NCBI RefSeq assembly: GCF_900102145.1
Contig: NZ_FNBC01000005.1
Location: 33,514 to 97,513 of the forward strand
DNA from: Thermus arciformis
GTDB lineage: Bacteria; Deinococcota; Deinococci; Deinococcales; Thermaceae
Length of the DNA stretch: 64,000 nt
Direction of reading: 5' to 3'
Below, piece after piece: positions 53,265-63,714 of the stretch. Positions within the stretch are counted from its first letter, which is position 1, and the number at the start of each line of letters is the position of its first letter. The translations under genes and the position numbers were made by a program. Below the pieces are notes generated by a model. It made no database searches. It was not told the origin of the DNA and was given only the letters and a program-made list of their open reading frames with translations.

Positions 53265-54928
53265 AGGGGGTCTTCCAGCACCGCCCCCTCGTCCGCCTGG
53301 CGCACCAGGGCGGCGTAGCGGGCGAAGAGGCCGTGGGTGAAGGCGGGGGGGCGGGGCCGCCAGCGGGCCTTCCGCCTTTCCAGCTCCTCCTCGGGGAGGA
53401 GGACCTCGAGGCGGCGGCCTTCCACGTCAATCCGGATGGGGTCGCCCTCTTCCAGGAGGGCGATGGGCCCGCCCACGAAGGCCTCGGGGGCGACGTGGCC
53501 CACCATGAGGCCCCGGGTGCCCCCGGAGAAGCGGCCGTCGGTGAGGAGGGCCACCTCCGGCCCCAGACCCTCCCCCACGAGGGCGCTCGTCACCGAGAGC
53601 ATCTCGGGCATCCCCGGCGCCCCCTTGGGGCCCACGTAGCGGATGACCACCACGTCCCCGGGGCGGATCTCCCCCTTTAGGACCTTCTCCATGGCCGCCT
53701 CCTCGGAGTCAAAGACCCGGGCCGGGCCCTCAAAGTAGGTGCGCTCCGTCCCCGCCAGCTTGAGGACGGCCCCCTTGGGGGCGAGGTTCCCCTTGAGCAC
53801 CACGAGCCCCCCGTGGGGCTTGAGGGCCTTCTCCACGGGGAAGACCACCTTCTGCCCCTCCGCCTCCCGGTAGGCCCTTTCCACCTCCTCCGCCAGGGTG
53901 CGGCCCGTGAGGGTCTTCTCCTCTCCGTAAAGAAGCCCCGCCTCCAAAAGCCGCTTGAAGACGAGGGCCGTGCCCCCGGCTTCGTAGAGCTCCCAGGCGG
54001 TGTAGGTGCCCCAGGGGCGGAGGTCGGCGATCACCGGGGTCTTGCGGGAGATCTGGTCAAAGTCGTCCAGGCTGAGCTCCACCCCCGCCTCCTTGGCCAG
54101 GGCGAGGAGGTGGAGGACGGCGTTGGTGCTCCCCCCCGTGGCGGCCACGGCGGCGATGGCGTTGAGGAAGCCCTTCCGGGTGAGGAAGTCCTTGGGCTTC
54201 CAGTCCTTTTCTATGGCCCAGGCGAGGATTTTCCCCGCCTCCTTGGTGGCCCGCTCCTTCTCGGGGTGGACGGCGGGGATGGCGTTGTAGCCCAAGGGGG
54301 AGAGGCCCAAGGCCTCGAGGGCCATGGCCATGGTGTTGGCGGTGTACTGCCCGCCGCAGGCCCCGGGGCCGGGGATGGCCCGGCGCTCAATCTCCAAAAG
54401 CTCCTCCTCGGAGATCTTCCCCGCGGCCCTCTGCCCCACCGCCTCAAAGACCTCCACGATGGTGAGCTTCCGGCCCCGCCACTCCCCGGGGGCGATGGTC
54501 CCCCCGTAGAGGACCATGCCGGGGATGCCGCTACGGATCACCCCCATGGCAGTCCCCGGGATGGTCTTGTCGCAGGCGGAAAGCCCCACCATGCCGTCGT
54601 AGAGGTAGCCCTGGGCGATGAGCTCCACGCTGTCGGCGATGACCTCGCGGCTTACGAGGCTCGCCCGCATTCCGGGGGTGCCCATGCTGATCCCGTCGGA
54701 GATGGCGGGGGCCCCGAACTCAAAGGGGAAAAGCCCCGCCTCCTTGAGCCCGGCCTTGAGGTAAAGGGCGAGGCTTCGCAGGTGGAAGTTGCAGGGCATC
54801 CCGTCGGTGAAGGTGTTCACCACCCCCACGAAGGGCCTTCCGAAGTCCTCGTCCCCCACCCCCACCGCCCGGAGCATGGCGCGGGCGGGAGCCTGCTTGA
54901 GTCCCTTCTTGATCTGGTCCGACCTCAT
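53261..54928 (-). CDS. ilvD: Dihydroxy-acid dehydratase
   Basis: Iron-sulfur enzyme converting dihydroxy-isovalerate/methylvalerate to the oxo-acids of valine and isoleucine; the valine oxo-acid also feeds leucine synthesis. The 555 residues show [32 protein letters not shown] and [15 protein letters not shown], with the cluster cysteines, and the C-terminal [17 protein letters not shown]. It is the last gene of the leuCDB-uma2-SDR-ilvD operon, overlapping the SDR gene by 4 nt. Confidence 0.95.
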   Translation of the reverse strand: MRSDQIKKGLKQAPARAMLRAVGVGDEDFGRPFVGVVNTFTDGMPCNFHLRSLALYLKAGLKEAGLFPFEFGAPAISDGISMGTPGMRASLVSREVIADSVELIAQGYLYDGMVGLSACDKTIPGTAMGVIRSGIPGMVLYGGTIAPGEWRGRKLTIVEVFEAVGQRAAGKISEEELLEIERRAIPGPGACGGQYTANTMAMALEALGLSPLGYNAIPAVHPEKERATKEAGKILAWAIEKDWKPKDFLTRKGFLNAIAAVAATGGSTNAVLHLLALAKEAGVELSLDDFDQISRKTPVIADLRPWGTYTAWELYEAGGTALVFKRLLEAGLLYGEEKTLTGRTLAEEVERAYREAEGQKVVFPVEKALKPHGGLVVLKGNLAPKGAVLKLAGTERTYFEGPARVFDSEEAAMEKVLKGEIRPGDVVVIRYVGPKGAPGMPEMLSVTSALVGEGLGPEVALLTDGRFSGGTRGLMVGHVAPEAFVGGPIALLEEGDPIRIDVEGRRLEVLLPEEELERRKARWRPRPPAFTHGLFARYAALVRQADEGAVLEDPL

Positions 54929-55659
54929 GCGTCCCTCCAGGTGGCGATCTTTCCGTGGAAGGCCCTGGCCTTGGGGAGAAGCCGCACCAGGGCCTTGGCG
55001 GCCTCCTCCGGGGTGAGGAGGAGGCCTTCCTCTTTGTAACCTCTAAACACCCGGTGAAGGACGGGAGCGGCGCTTCCCTGGGCCTCCCGGGCCTGGCGCT
55101 GCATCTCCGTCTCCACCACCCCGGGGCGGTAGACGAAGCAGGTGACCTCCGGGGCCTCGGCGGCGAGCTGCCTTGCCAGGTGCTCCTCCGCCGCCTTGGC
55201 CACGGCGTAGGCCCCGATGCCGGGGAGGTTGCTCTCCGCCGCCCCCGAGCCCAGGTACACGGCGAGGCCCTCCCCTTTGCGCCTGAGGACGGGGTAGGCG
55301 AAGCGGGCGAGCTGGTAGCCGGCGAGGAGGTTGGCCTCGAGGACCTCCAGGAATAGCTCCTCCGCGAGCTCAAAGAGGAGGGGCCCCGGGTGGAGGACCC
55401 CGGCGTTGTGGATGTAGCCCGCGAAGTTTCCCAAGGCCTCGGCCCTTTCCACCAGGGCCTGGGCCACCTCGGCCTCCCCCGCGCTTCCCGCCACGTGGGC
55501 CACCTTGGCCCCCAGGGCCTGGGCCTCCTCGGCCACGGCCTTCAAGGGGACCTCCTTGCGGGCGTTGAGCACCAGGTCAAAGCCCGCCTTGGCGAGCTCC
55601 AGGGCGAGGGCCTTCCCGATGCCCCGGCTCGCCCCGGTGAGGATCAGGGTCTTTCTCAT
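54925..55659 (-). CDS. Short-chain dehydrogenase/reductase
   Basis: A 244-residue SDR with the NAD(P) motif [19 protein letters not shown] at the N-terminus and the active-site YAVAKAAEE (YxxxK). The catalytic serine is probably in YLGSGAAES. It resembles sepiapterin-reductase-like SDRs, but the substrate is not readable. Four-nucleotide overlaps with uma2 and ilvD tie it into the branched-chain operon. Confidence 0.85.
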   Translation of the reverse strand: MRKTLILTGASRGIGKALALELAKAGFDLVLNARKEVPLKAVAEEAQALGAKVAHVAGSAGEAEVAQALVERAEALGNFAGYIHNAGVLHPGPLLFELAEELFLEVLEANLLAGYQLARFAYPVLRRKGEGLAVYLGSGAAESNLPGIGAYAVAKAAEEHLARQLAAEAPEVTCFVYRPGVVETEMQRQAREAQGSAAPVLHRVFRGYKEEGLLLTPEEAAKALVRLLPKARAFHGKIATWRDA

Positions 55660-56189
55660 AGAAGCTCCTCCGCGGGGACCTCCACGCCCCCGAAGGCAAG
55701 CCTGGCCCCGGGGCCCAGGGCCTCCACCTCCCGGTAGCCCCCGCCTTCCGGCTTCCGGTGGAGGAGGACCCGCTTCCCCTCGAGGTCCACCACCCAGACC
55801 TCGGGGATGCCGGCTTGGGCGTAGAGGGGGAGCTTCACCTTGAGGTCGTGGTCCAGGCTGGTCTCGGCCACCTCCACCACCAGGAGGGCGTCCTTGGCCT
55901 CGGGCAGGCGGTCGCGGTACCGGGTCCTCGGGGGCCGGAGAAGGGCGAGGTCGGGGTAGACCTCGGTGTCCGGGAAAAGCGCCAGGGGATTTTGCACCGA
56001 GAGCACGGCCCTATCCCGCAGGGGGCTTAAAAGGTCTACGAGGGTATTCACAACGTACGCGTGCCGCTTGCCCACGGGGCTCAACTCCACCACCTCCCCC
56101 CGGATGAGCTCCACCCGGTCGTCCTCCCCCAGGATCCCCGCCTCGGCCATGCGGTGGAAGTCCTCGGCGCTGAAGCGGTGCCGGATCAT
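55656..56189 (-). CDS. Uma2/DUF820-family putative endonuclease
   Basis: A 177-residue Uma2-family protein with the restriction-nuclease-like fold: FHRMAEAGILGEDDRVELIRGEVVELSPVG, PDTEVYPDLALLRPP, and DALLVVEVAETSLDHDLKVKLPLYAQAGIPEVWVVDLE. The acidic residues of the (P)D-(E)VxE-type core are present. Family function is unproven. Its place inside an amino-acid operon is unusual; ATG 56189 lies 9 nt after leuB and the stop overlaps the SDR start. Confidence 0.85.
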   Translation of the reverse strand: MIRHRFSAEDFHRMAEAGILGEDDRVELIRGEVVELSPVGKRHAYVVNTLVDLLSPLRDRAVLSVQNPLALFPDTEVYPDLALLRPPRTRYRDRLPEAKDALLVVEVAETSLDHDLKVKLPLYAQAGIPEVWVVDLEGKRVLLHRKPEGGGYREVEALGPGARLAFGGVEVPAEELL

Positions 56190-56198
56190 ACTCCCATG

Positions 56199-57838
<1,640 letters not shown>

Positions 57839-57849
57839 GACCTACCTCC

Positions 57850-59265
57850 TTAACGGGCGCCGACGCCAAAGACCTCCCGGGCGTCGGCGATCTCCCCGGC
57901 CACGGCCGCCGCCGCCACCATGAGGGGGCTCATGAGGACGGTGCGGCCCCTGGGGCTTCCCATGCGCCCCTTGTAGTTGCGGTTGGAGCTGCTGGCGCAA
58001 AGCTCGTCCCCTTCCAGCCGGTCCGGGTTCATGGCGAGGCACATGGAGCAGCCGGGCATCCGCCACTCAAACCCCGCCTCGCGGAAGACCTCGGCGATCC
58101 CCTCTTCCTCGGCCTTCCTCGCCACCCACTCCGAGCCCGGCACCACCAGGGCCCGCACCCCCTTCTTCACCTTATGCCCCTTGAGGTAGCGGGCGACCTC
58201 CCGGAGGTCGGAAAGCCTCGCGTTGGTGCAGCTTCCGATGAAGGCCACCTGGACGGGCACCCCCTTGATGGGCTGGCCCGGGCTGAAGCCCATGTAGGCC
58301 AACGCCTCCTCGGCCACGGGGCGCTCCTCCTCCGGCAACTCCTCCAGGAGGGGGATCCTGCCGTCAATGGGGATGGCCTGGCCCGGGGTGATGCCCCAGG
58401 TGACGGTGGGGGCGATCTCCTCGGCGCGGAAGGTGACCACGTCGTCGTAGGAGGCGTCGGGGTCGGAGCGCCAAGCGAGCCACCTCCTCTTGGCCTCCTC
58501 CCACTCGGACCCCTTGGGGACGTAGGGGCGGCCCTCCAGGTACTGGAAGGTGGTCTCGTCGGGGTTCACGTAGCCGATGCGGGCCCCGCCCTCAATGGAC
58601 ATGTTGCAGAGGGTCATGCGGCTTTCCATGTCCATGGCCTCCACGGCGCTTCCCCCGTATTCGTAGGCGTAGCCCAGGCCCCCCTTCACCCCCAGGTGGC
58701 GGATGATGTGGAGGATCACGTCCTTGGCGTAGACCCCGGGGGCGAGCCTCCCCTCCACGTTGATCCGCCGCACCTTGAGCTTCTGGGCGGCGAGGGTCTG
58801 GGTGGCGAGGACGTCCCGGACCTGGCTCGTGCCGATGCCGAAGGCCACGGCCCCGAAGGCCCCGTGGGTGGAGGTGTGGGAGTCCCCGCAGGCGATGGTC
58901 ATCCCGGGCTGGGTGAGGCCGAGCTGGGGCCCGATGACGTGGACGATGCCTTGGTTCCCGCTTCCCAGGTCAAAGAAGGTGATGCCGTGCTCCTTGGTGT
59001 TCGCCCTCAGGGCCTCCAGCATGCTCTGGGCCAGAGGGTCCTGGAAGGGCTCGGTGCGGTCGTGGGTGGGGACGATGTGGTCCACGGTGGCGAAGGTGCG
59101 GTGGGGGTAGCGTACCCGAAGGCCCAGGTCCTTGAGCATCCCGAAGGCCTGGGGGCTCGTGACCTCGTGGAGGAGGTGGAGGTCTATGAAGAGCTGGCTC
59201 TGGCCGCTTCGGAGCTTCCTGACCTCGTGGGCTTCCCAGACCTTCTCGTAAAGCGTCTTTCCCAT
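57850..59265 (-). CDS. leuC: 3-isopropylmalate dehydratase large subunit
   Basis: A 471-residue aconitase-family subunit with the 4Fe-4S cysteines in [13 protein letters not shown] and [12 protein letters not shown], and [15 protein letters not shown] and [10 protein letters not shown] near the N-terminus. ATG 59265 is preceded by GGGAGGGAG. The first enzyme gene of the operon, it is preceded by a short leucine-rich leader reading frame and a terminator-like hairpin. Confidence 0.95.
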   Translation of the reverse strand: MGKTLYEKVWEAHEVRKLRSGQSQLFIDLHLLHEVTSPQAFGMLKDLGLRVRYPHRTFATVDHIVPTHDRTEPFQDPLAQSMLEALRANTKEHGITFFDLGSGNQGIVHVIGPQLGLTQPGMTIACGDSHTSTHGAFGAVAFGIGTSQVRDVLATQTLAAQKLKVRRINVEGRLAPGVYAKDVILHIIRHLGVKGGLGYAYEYGGSAVEAMDMESRMTLCNMSIEGGARIGYVNPDETTFQYLEGRPYVPKGSEWEEAKRRWLAWRSDPDASYDDVVTFRAEEIAPTVTWGITPGQAIPIDGRIPLLEELPEEERPVAEEALAYMGFSPGQPIKGVPVQVAFIGSCTNARLSDLREVARYLKGHKVKKGVRALVVPGSEWVARKAEEEGIAEVFREAGFEWRMPGCSMCLAMNPDRLEGDELCASSSNRNYKGRMGSPRGRTVLMSPLMVAAAAVAGEIADAREVFGVGAR

Positions 59266-59286
59266 GGGCTCCCTCCCTACGAAAAT

Positions 59287-59354
59287 CCCCCGGGGTTTGT
59301 GGCCCGGGGGGTAGGCGGCGAAGCCTTTCCCTAAACCGGGCCCGCCCGGTTTAG
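59287..59354 (-). promoter_or_regulatory. Attenuator of the leuCDB operon
   Basis: Terminator stem on the minus strand: CCCCCGGG (59310-59303) with CCCGGGGG (59294-59287), 8-nt loop, then ATTTT. An upstream 10-bp hairpin, CTAAACCGGG with CCCGGTTTAG (59354-59331), lies in the leader frame. GGCCCGG (59342-59336) of that hairpin can instead pair with CCGGGCC (59307-59301) of the terminator arm, giving an antiterminator. Structure is seen; function is inferred. Confidence 0.65.
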
Positions 59355-59378
59355 GCGTAGAAGGGCGCTCCGCCGCAT
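59331..59378 (-). CDS. Leucine-type leader peptide
   Basis: A 15-codon frame from ATG 59378: [15 protein letters not shown], then TAG. The leucines at 6, 7 and 9 use CTT, CTA and CTA; CTA looks scarce in the GC-rich coding sequence here, which favours ribosome stalling when leucyl-tRNA is short. TAGGCT ends 8 nt before the ATG. Leucine enrichment is moderate (3 of 15), so the call is less certain than the aromatic leader. Confidence 0.6.
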   Translation of the reverse strand: MRRSALLRLNRAGPV

Positions 59379-59386
59379 TGGCCCTT

Positions 59387-59427
59387 AGCCTAAGGGAAGC
59401 GCTCCCTTTGGTCAAGGCCCCTATACT
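59387..59427. promoter_or_regulatory. Divergent promoters of leu operon and chorismate-amination gene
   Basis: Minus: TTGACC (59415-59410), 17-bp spacer, TAGGCT (59392-59387), 8 nt before the leader ATG. Its spacer holds GGAAGCGCT, similar to the LacI-type box at 29521. Plus: TATACT (59422-59427) ends 6 nt before GTG 59434; no clear -35. The two promoters overlap in space. Confidence 0.7.
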
Positions 59428-59433
59428 GCTAGC

Positions 59434-61284
59434 GTGCTGGGCCTTTACCACGCGGCCCGGACCCTGGGGTGGAGGCCCGCCCTTTTGGAGTCCCTGGGTC
59501 CTAGGGCGCCCTTCTCCCGGCTTTCCCTTCTGGGCCTTCGGCCCAGGCACCGCCTCGAGGTCTGGGAAGGCAGGCTCTACCTGGACGGCAGGCGGGTGGG
59601 GGAGGCTTTGGAGGTCTTCTTCTACCTGGAAAGGGGCCTAAACAAGGGGTTTTTCCCCGCCTGGATCGGGTTTTTCGCCTACGAGTTCGCCCGCCACCTG
59701 GGCCTTCCCACCCACAAACCCCTCCCCGGCCTCCCCGAGGCCTTCTTCCTCTACTACCCGGAAGGCTTCGCCCTCCTCGAGGGGAGGCTCGTGGAGGCCC
59801 CTTCCTTTCCCTTGCGGCCCCTTCCCTACGCCCCCCCGCCCCTTCCCCGCCACCCCCTGGTCTCGGACTTCCCCCGGGAGGCCTTCCTGCGCGGGGTGGA
59901 GGAGGTGCGGGAGAGGATCCGGGCTGGGGTGGTCTACCAGGTGAACCTCTCCCACCGCTTCCGCCTCTTGGGCCCCGTGGACCCCCTCCTCCTCTACGCC
60001 AGGCTTCGCGCCCTGAACCCTTCCCCCTTCATGGGGCTTTTGGAGGGGGAGGGGTGGGCCGTGGTCTCGGGGAGCCCGGAAAGGCTCTTTAAGAAGGTGG
60101 GCCCCAGGGTCTTGGCCCGGCCCATCGCGGGCACGCGGCCTAGGGGGAGGACGGAGGCGGAGGACCTGGCCTTGGAGGGAGAACTCCTTGCCTCTCCCAA
60201 GGAGCGGGCGGAGCACGTGATGCTCCTGGACCTCCTCCGGAACGACCTCGCCCGGGTGGCCCGCCCGGGCACGGTGCGGGTGCGGGAGCTTTTCACCGTG
60301 GAGCGCTACGCCCACGTGATGCACCTCGTCTCCGAGGTGGAGGGCTTCACCGGCGCCTCCCTGGGGGAGGTCTTCGCCGCCCTCTTCCCCGGGGGGACGA
60401 TCACCGGGGCCCCCAAGGGGACGGTGATGGAGGCCATAAGGGAGCTGGAGCCCGTGCCTCGGGGGGCCTACACCGGGAGCCTGGGGTATGTCTCGGGGCG
60501 GGGGGCGGACTTCAACCTCCTCATCCGCTCCTTCCAGAGGGTGGGGGAGGAGGTCCTCTTCTCCGCGGGGGCGGGCGTCGTCATCGCCTCGGAGGCGGAG
60601 CGGGAGTACGAGGAGACCCTCCACAAGGCGCAAAGCCTCCTCCTGGCCCTGGAGAGGGGAAGGCCGGGGCAGAGGCCCCTTCCCCCCAAGCCCACCTCGG
60701 CCTGGAGCCCGCCTCCCCCGCCCCGGCGCCTTGGGGCCCGGGTCCTCTTCCTGGAGAACCGGGACTCCTTCAGCCACAACCTGGTGGACTACCTGCGGGC
60801 CCTGGGGGCCGAGGTCGCGGTGGTGGACCAGGAGGAGGAGCCGGACCTCAAGGGCTTCACCCACCTCCTGGTGGGCCCCGGGCCCAAGGACCCCTTCACC
60901 GCGGGGCGCGTCCTGGAGTGGACGGAGAAGGCCCTGGCGGCGGGGCTTCCCCTCCTCGGGGTCTGCCTGGGCCACCAGGCCTTGGGGGTGGCCCTGGGGG
61001 CGGAGCTTTACCGGGAGGCCCCCGTGCACGGGGAGGCCCACGCCGTCTTCCACACCGGGGAGGGCCTCTTTAGGGGTATCCCGACCCCCGCCCCCTTCGC
61101 CCGGTACCACTCCCTGGCCTTAAGGCGCCTTCCCCCGGGGCTTAGGCTCCTCGCCTGGACGGAAGACGGCGTGCCCATGGCCATCTGGGACGGGAGGCGG
61201 GCCTATGGGGTCCAGTTCCACCCCGAAAGCCTGCTTTCCCCTTACGGCATGCTCCTTCTCGCCCGGTTCCTGGAGGTGGGATGA
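59434..61284 (+). CDS. Fused chorismate-aminating enzyme (aminodeoxychorismate or anthranilate synthase)
   Basis: A 616-residue fusion: chorismate-binding domain (about 1-400; [62 protein letters not shown]), then a class I glutamine amidotransferase (about 430-616; [20 protein letters not shown] with the nucleophile Cys, GVQFHPES). Immediate linkage to pabC suggests aminodeoxychorismate synthase for folate. However, PabB enzymes of the E. coli type have PIKGT with a catalytic lysine, whereas this has PIAGT as in anthranilate synthase. GTG 59434 is leaderless. Confidence 0.82.
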   Translation: MLGLYHAARTLGWRPALLESLGPRAPFSRLSLLGLRPRHRLEVWEGRLYLDGRRVGEALEVFFYLERGLNKGFFPAWIGFFAYEFARHLGLPTHKPLPGLPEAFFLYYPEGFALLEGRLVEAPSFPLRPLPYAPPPLPRHPLVSDFPREAFLRGVEEVRERIRAGVVYQVNLSHRFRLLGPVDPLLLYARLRALNPSPFMGLLEGEGWAVVSGSPERLFKKVGPRVLARPIAGTRPRGRTEAEDLALEGELLASPKERAEHVMLLDLLRNDLARVARPGTVRVRELFTVERYAHVMHLVSEVEGFTGASLGEVFAALFPGGTITGAPKGTVMEAIRELEPVPRGAYTGSLGYVSGRGADFNLLIRSFQRVGEEVLFSAGAGVVIASEAEREYEETLHKAQSLLLALERGRPGQRPLPPKPTSAWSPPPPPRRLGARVLFLENRDSFSHNLVDYLRALGAEVAVVDQEEEPDLKGFTHLLVGPGPKDPFTAGRVLEWTEKALAAGLPLLGVCLGHQALGVALGAELYREAPVHGEAHAVFHTGEGLFRGIPTPAPFARYHSLALRRLPPGLRLLAWTEDGVPMAIWDGRRAYGVQFHPESLLSPYGMLLLARFLEVG

Positions 61285-62021
61285 GGCTTTTAAACGGCAC
61301 GCCCCTCGCCCTAGACCTCCCCGAGGCCTTCCTCTACCACGGGGCGAGCGTCTTCACCACGCTTCGGGCGGAAAGGGGGGAACCCCTTTGGCTGGAGGAG
61401 CACCTTGACCGCCTGCGCCGCCACGCCCTGGCCCTGGGGCTCCCCTACCCGGGGGATGAGGCCTTCCTCGAGGACCTCGAGGCCCTTCTCCAGGCCTTTC
61501 CCAAGGCGCCCTGCCTCCGCCTCCGCCTCACCGTGGGGGAGGGGGTGTGGCTCTCCGAGGCGAGGCCCTACGCCCCCCTGCTCCCATCCCTCTACCGGGA
61601 GGGGGTGCGGGTCCACCTCACGGGCTACCGGGTCCACCCCGACCTCGCCCGCTACAAGACGGGGAACTACCTCCCCTACCGCCTGGCCCTGGAGGAGGCC
61701 CGGAGGGAGGGGGCCTTTGAGGGGCTCCTCCTGGACGCCTCCGGCCACGTGGTGGACGGGAGCCGCACGAGCCCCCTCCTCTTCCGGGAGGGGACGCTTT
61801 TCCTCCTGGAGGGGGGCCTCGAGGGGATCACCCGGGAGAAGGTGGCCGAGGCCGCCCGGGGCTTGGGCCTCCGGGTGGAGCGGGTTCGCCTGGGCCCGGA
61901 AGGGCTTCGGGGCCACCTCCTCCTCGCGGGAAGCGGGGTGGGCCTCCTCCCCGTGGGGCCGCCCCCTGGGGAGCTCCTTCCCCTCATGGAGCGCTTCCTT
62001 CCCACCTGCTATACTGAATAG
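61281..62021 (+). CDS. pabC: 4-amino-4-deoxychorismate lyase
   Basis: PLP enzyme releasing p-aminobenzoate and pyruvate. The 246-residue protein starts [20 protein letters not shown] and has GASVFTTLRAERGEPLWLEEH, the PLP lysine in RYKTGNYLPYR and VVDGSRTSPLLF. Nearly identical to the structurally known T. thermophilus PabC. ATGA overlap with the fusion gene. The greA promoter is inside its 3' end. Confidence 0.9.
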   Translation: MRLLNGTPLALDLPEAFLYHGASVFTTLRAERGEPLWLEEHLDRLRRHALALGLPYPGDEAFLEDLEALLQAFPKAPCLRLRLTVGEGVWLSEARPYAPLLPSLYREGVRVHLTGYRVHPDLARYKTGNYLPYRLALEEARREGAFEGLLLDASGHVVDGSRTSPLLFREGTLFLLEGGLEGITREKVAEAARGLGLRVERVRLGPEGLRGHLLLAGSGVGLLPVGPPPGELLPLMERFLPTCYTE

Positions 62022-62052
62022 CGGTACCGCCAGCCCAAGGCCTTTGGGCTGG
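62007..62052 (+). promoter_or_regulatory. greA extended -10 promoter and leader hairpin
   Basis: TGCTATACT (TG 62007-62008, TATACT 62010-62015) is an extended -10 inside the end of pabC; start expected near 62022. The 56-nt leader holds CCAGCCCAA (62030-62038) and TTGGGCTGG (62044-62052), a perfect 9-bp stem, then TGTCCCCTTTTA. It may terminate pabC transcripts or attenuate greA. Confidence 0.55.
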
Positions 62053-62077
62053 TGTCCCCTTTTACGCGGGAGGAACC

Positions 62078-62548
62078 ATGAAGAAGCCCGTCTACCTGAC
62101 CCCGGAAGGCTACCGGCGCCTTCAGGAGGAACTTCACCACCTCAAGACCACCAAGCGGCAGGAGATCTCCGCCGACTTTGAGCAGGCCCTGGAGGAGGGG
62201 GACCTCAGGGAGAACGCGGGCTACGACGAGGCCCGCCGGGCCATGTGGCAGAACGAGGCCCGCATCGCCCAGCTTGAGGACCTCCTCGCCCGGGCGGTCA
62301 TCGTGGAGGGGAACGGCTCCTACGACCAGGTGGCCCTGGGCTGCCAGGTGGAGCTGGAGACCGAGACCGGGGAGAGGCTTTCCCTCGCCATCGTGGGGAG
62401 CCACGAGGCGGACATCTTCAGCGGCAAGATCTCCGACGAGTCCCCCCTGGGCCAGGCCCTCCTGGGCAAGAAGGTGGGGGACGTGGTGGAGATCCGGGGC
62501 AAGAAGGGGGCCCAGGTCTACACCATCCTGGAGATCAAATCCCTATAG
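62078..62548 (+). CDS. greA: Transcript cleavage factor GreA
   Basis: A 156-residue factor that rescues backtracked RNA polymerase. The N-terminal coiled coil carries the acidic tip EEGDLRENAGYDEA, whose D and E place the catalytic metal; the C-terminal domain ends SPLGQALLGKKVGDVVEIRG. The tip identifies GreA rather than Thermus Gfh1, which has a different four-aspartate tip. GGGAGGAA precedes ATG 62078. It overlaps recO by 14 nt at the 3' end. Confidence 0.92.
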   Translation: MKKPVYLTPEGYRRLQEELHHLKTTKRQEISADFEQALEEGDLRENAGYDEARRAMWQNEARIAQLEDLLARAVIVEGNGSYDQVALGCQVELETETGERLSLAIVGSHEADIFSGKISDESPLGQALLGKKVGDVVEIRGKKGAQVYTILEIKSL

Positions 62549-63200
62549 CCTCCGCCGAGCGCAAAGGCCCTAAGGCCTCCTCGGCGTGGACCTTGAGGGC
62601 CTGCAAAAGCCTTTCCAAAGGGGCTTCTTCCAGGTAAGGCAGGGCCTCGCTCCCGGGGAGGTGGAGGATGGCCCTCAAGGCCTCCACCCCTTTCTCCCCC
62701 AGGTAGACCCCTTCCTCTCCCAGGCGGCCTTCCCTGAGGCGGAGGCCGGGCCCCAGGAGGTTGGGGGCGATGCCCCCGGCCTTCACCACCCGCCAGCCCG
62801 CCCAGACCAGGGGGAGGAGGGGGTTCTCGTGCTTGGCGATCCCCCGGAGGCCGGAGACGAAGACCGGGTAGACCCTGGGGGCGGCCTCGGGGGAGGCCAG
62901 GCGGTAGGCGAGCTCGGCGAGGAAGGCGGCGAGGAGGAAGCGGCGGGGCGCCTCGAGGCCGTGGAGCCTGCCCAAAAGCTCCGCCTGGGTCAGGGTGGGG
63001 AGGCCTTCCCCCTTGTCGTAGAGCTGGAAGCGTACGTGGTGGAAGAGGGAGAGCCTCCCCGTACGCCCCGTGGGCCTTTGCCCCTTCCGGACCACCGCCT
63101 CGAGGCTCCCCCTGGGCGTCACCAGGCGGAGGAGGAGGTCCCCCTGGGGCAGGGGTTTCCGGCCCACCACGATGCCCTCTTCCAGCCGGTAGCGCTCCAC
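62535..63200 (-). CDS. recO: DNA repair protein RecO
   Basis: A 221-residue RecO, which loads RecA and anneals ssDNA with RecR. The N-terminal OB fold (RYRLEEGIVVGRKPLPQGDLLLRLVTPRGSLEAVVRKG) and helical C-terminal domain are clear; there is no cysteine zinc site. CATACT (63212-63207) ends 6 nt before GTG 63200, so it is leaderless and shares a -10 region with the divergent membrane-protein gene. Confidence 0.85.
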   Translation of the reverse strand: MERYRLEEGIVVGRKPLPQGDLLLRLVTPRGSLEAVVRKGQRPTGRTGRLSLFHHVRFQLYDKGEGLPTLTQAELLGRLHGLEAPRRFLLAAFLAELAYRLASPEAAPRVYPVFVSGLRGIAKHENPLLPLVWAGWRVVKAGGIAPNLLGPGLRLREGRLGEEGVYLGEKGVEALRAILHLPGSEALPYLEEAPLERLLQALKVHAEEALGPLRSAEAIGI

Positions 63201-63206
63201 CTTTCT

Positions 63207-63214
63207 AGTATGCT
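63207..63214. promoter_or_regulatory. Overlapping -10 elements of recO and its divergent neighbour
   Basis: AGTATGCT holds TATGCT on the plus strand (63209-63214, 6 nt before ATG 63221) and CATACT on the minus strand (63212-63207, 6 nt before GTG 63200). Start codons are 20 bp apart. Same arrangement as at 13888 and 14850. Confidence 0.65.
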
Positions 63215-63220
63215 GAAAGC

Positions 63221-63451
63221 ATGGAGCGGACGCTACGCGACCTTTTGGAGTGGGTGGTCCTGGGCCTTCTGGTGGTGGTGGGGGTTCTCCTCGCCCTTTG
63301 GGTGGGGGGCTGGGTCTTCACCTTCTTGGGCAAGGTGCTCCTAAGCCTCTCCGGGCTCATCGCCACCCTGCTCAAGTACGCCATCCCTGTGCTCCTCATC
63401 GCCGCCGTGGGCTATGGGGTCTTCTACCTCTTGCAGAGGCGCCAGGCCTAA
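63221..63451 (+). CDS. Small two-helix membrane protein
   Basis: A 76-residue membrane protein with two long helices (about 10-32, WVVLGLLVVVGVLLALWVGG; and 43-70, LSGLIATLLKYAIPVLLIAAV) and a short basic tail (QRRQA). No family recognised. Leaderless start as described for the shared -10. Confidence 0.65.
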   Translation: MERTLRDLLEWVVLGLLVVVGVLLALWVGGWVFTFLGKVLLSLSGLIATLLKYAIPVLLIAAVGYGVFYLLQRRQA

Positions 63452-63455
63452 ACCC

Positions 63456-63483
63456 TTGACAGGGCTCGGCTAAGCCCTATATC
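63456..63483 (+). promoter_or_regulatory. Promoter with palindrome between -35 and -10
   Basis: TTGACA (63456-63461), 16-bp spacer, TATATC (63478-63483). The spacer is AGGGCT-CGGCTA-AGCCCT (63461-63478), a perfect 6-bp inverted repeat, placed where a repressor would block polymerase. It drives the interrupted twin-arginine gene. Confidence 0.65.
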
Positions 63484-63512
63484 CTCCCCTCACCCCAAAG
63501 GAGGGGAGAGGT

Positions 63513-63714
63513 ATAGACCGGAGGTTTCTCTTTAAGCTGGGGGCGGCCTTGGGCGCGGGGGCTTTCCTGCGGGCCCAGGCGAACGAACGGGTGGAGTACA
63601 AGGAGTTCAAGAAGGAAACCCCCATCGCCGTGGTCTACCACCTGGACTTCGGGGACCCGAACCGCTTCGGTCAGATGCTCACCAACATCGGCAACCACCT
63701 TTCCGTCTACGATA
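63513..63714 (+). pseudogene. Twin-arginine DsrE-like protein, truncated by an insertion sequence
   Basis: The frame reads DRRFLFKLGAALGAGAF (a twin-arginine signal), then PIAVVYHLDFGDPNRFGQML and NIGNHLSVYDN, typical of DsrE-like sulfur-relay proteins. It stops matching at 63714, where an insertion sequence begins. No ATG, GTG or TTG is at the expected start: AGGAGGGGAGAGGT is followed by ATA, so the start codon may also have mutated. About 67 codons remain; the rest would be beyond the element, outside the window. Confidence 0.7.

Noticed and set aside
57850..59550. 566-codon version of leuC
   Set aside because: The N-terminal 95 codons cross the leader, promoter and divergent gene; ATG 59265 has a good ribosome-binding site and the family N-terminus.
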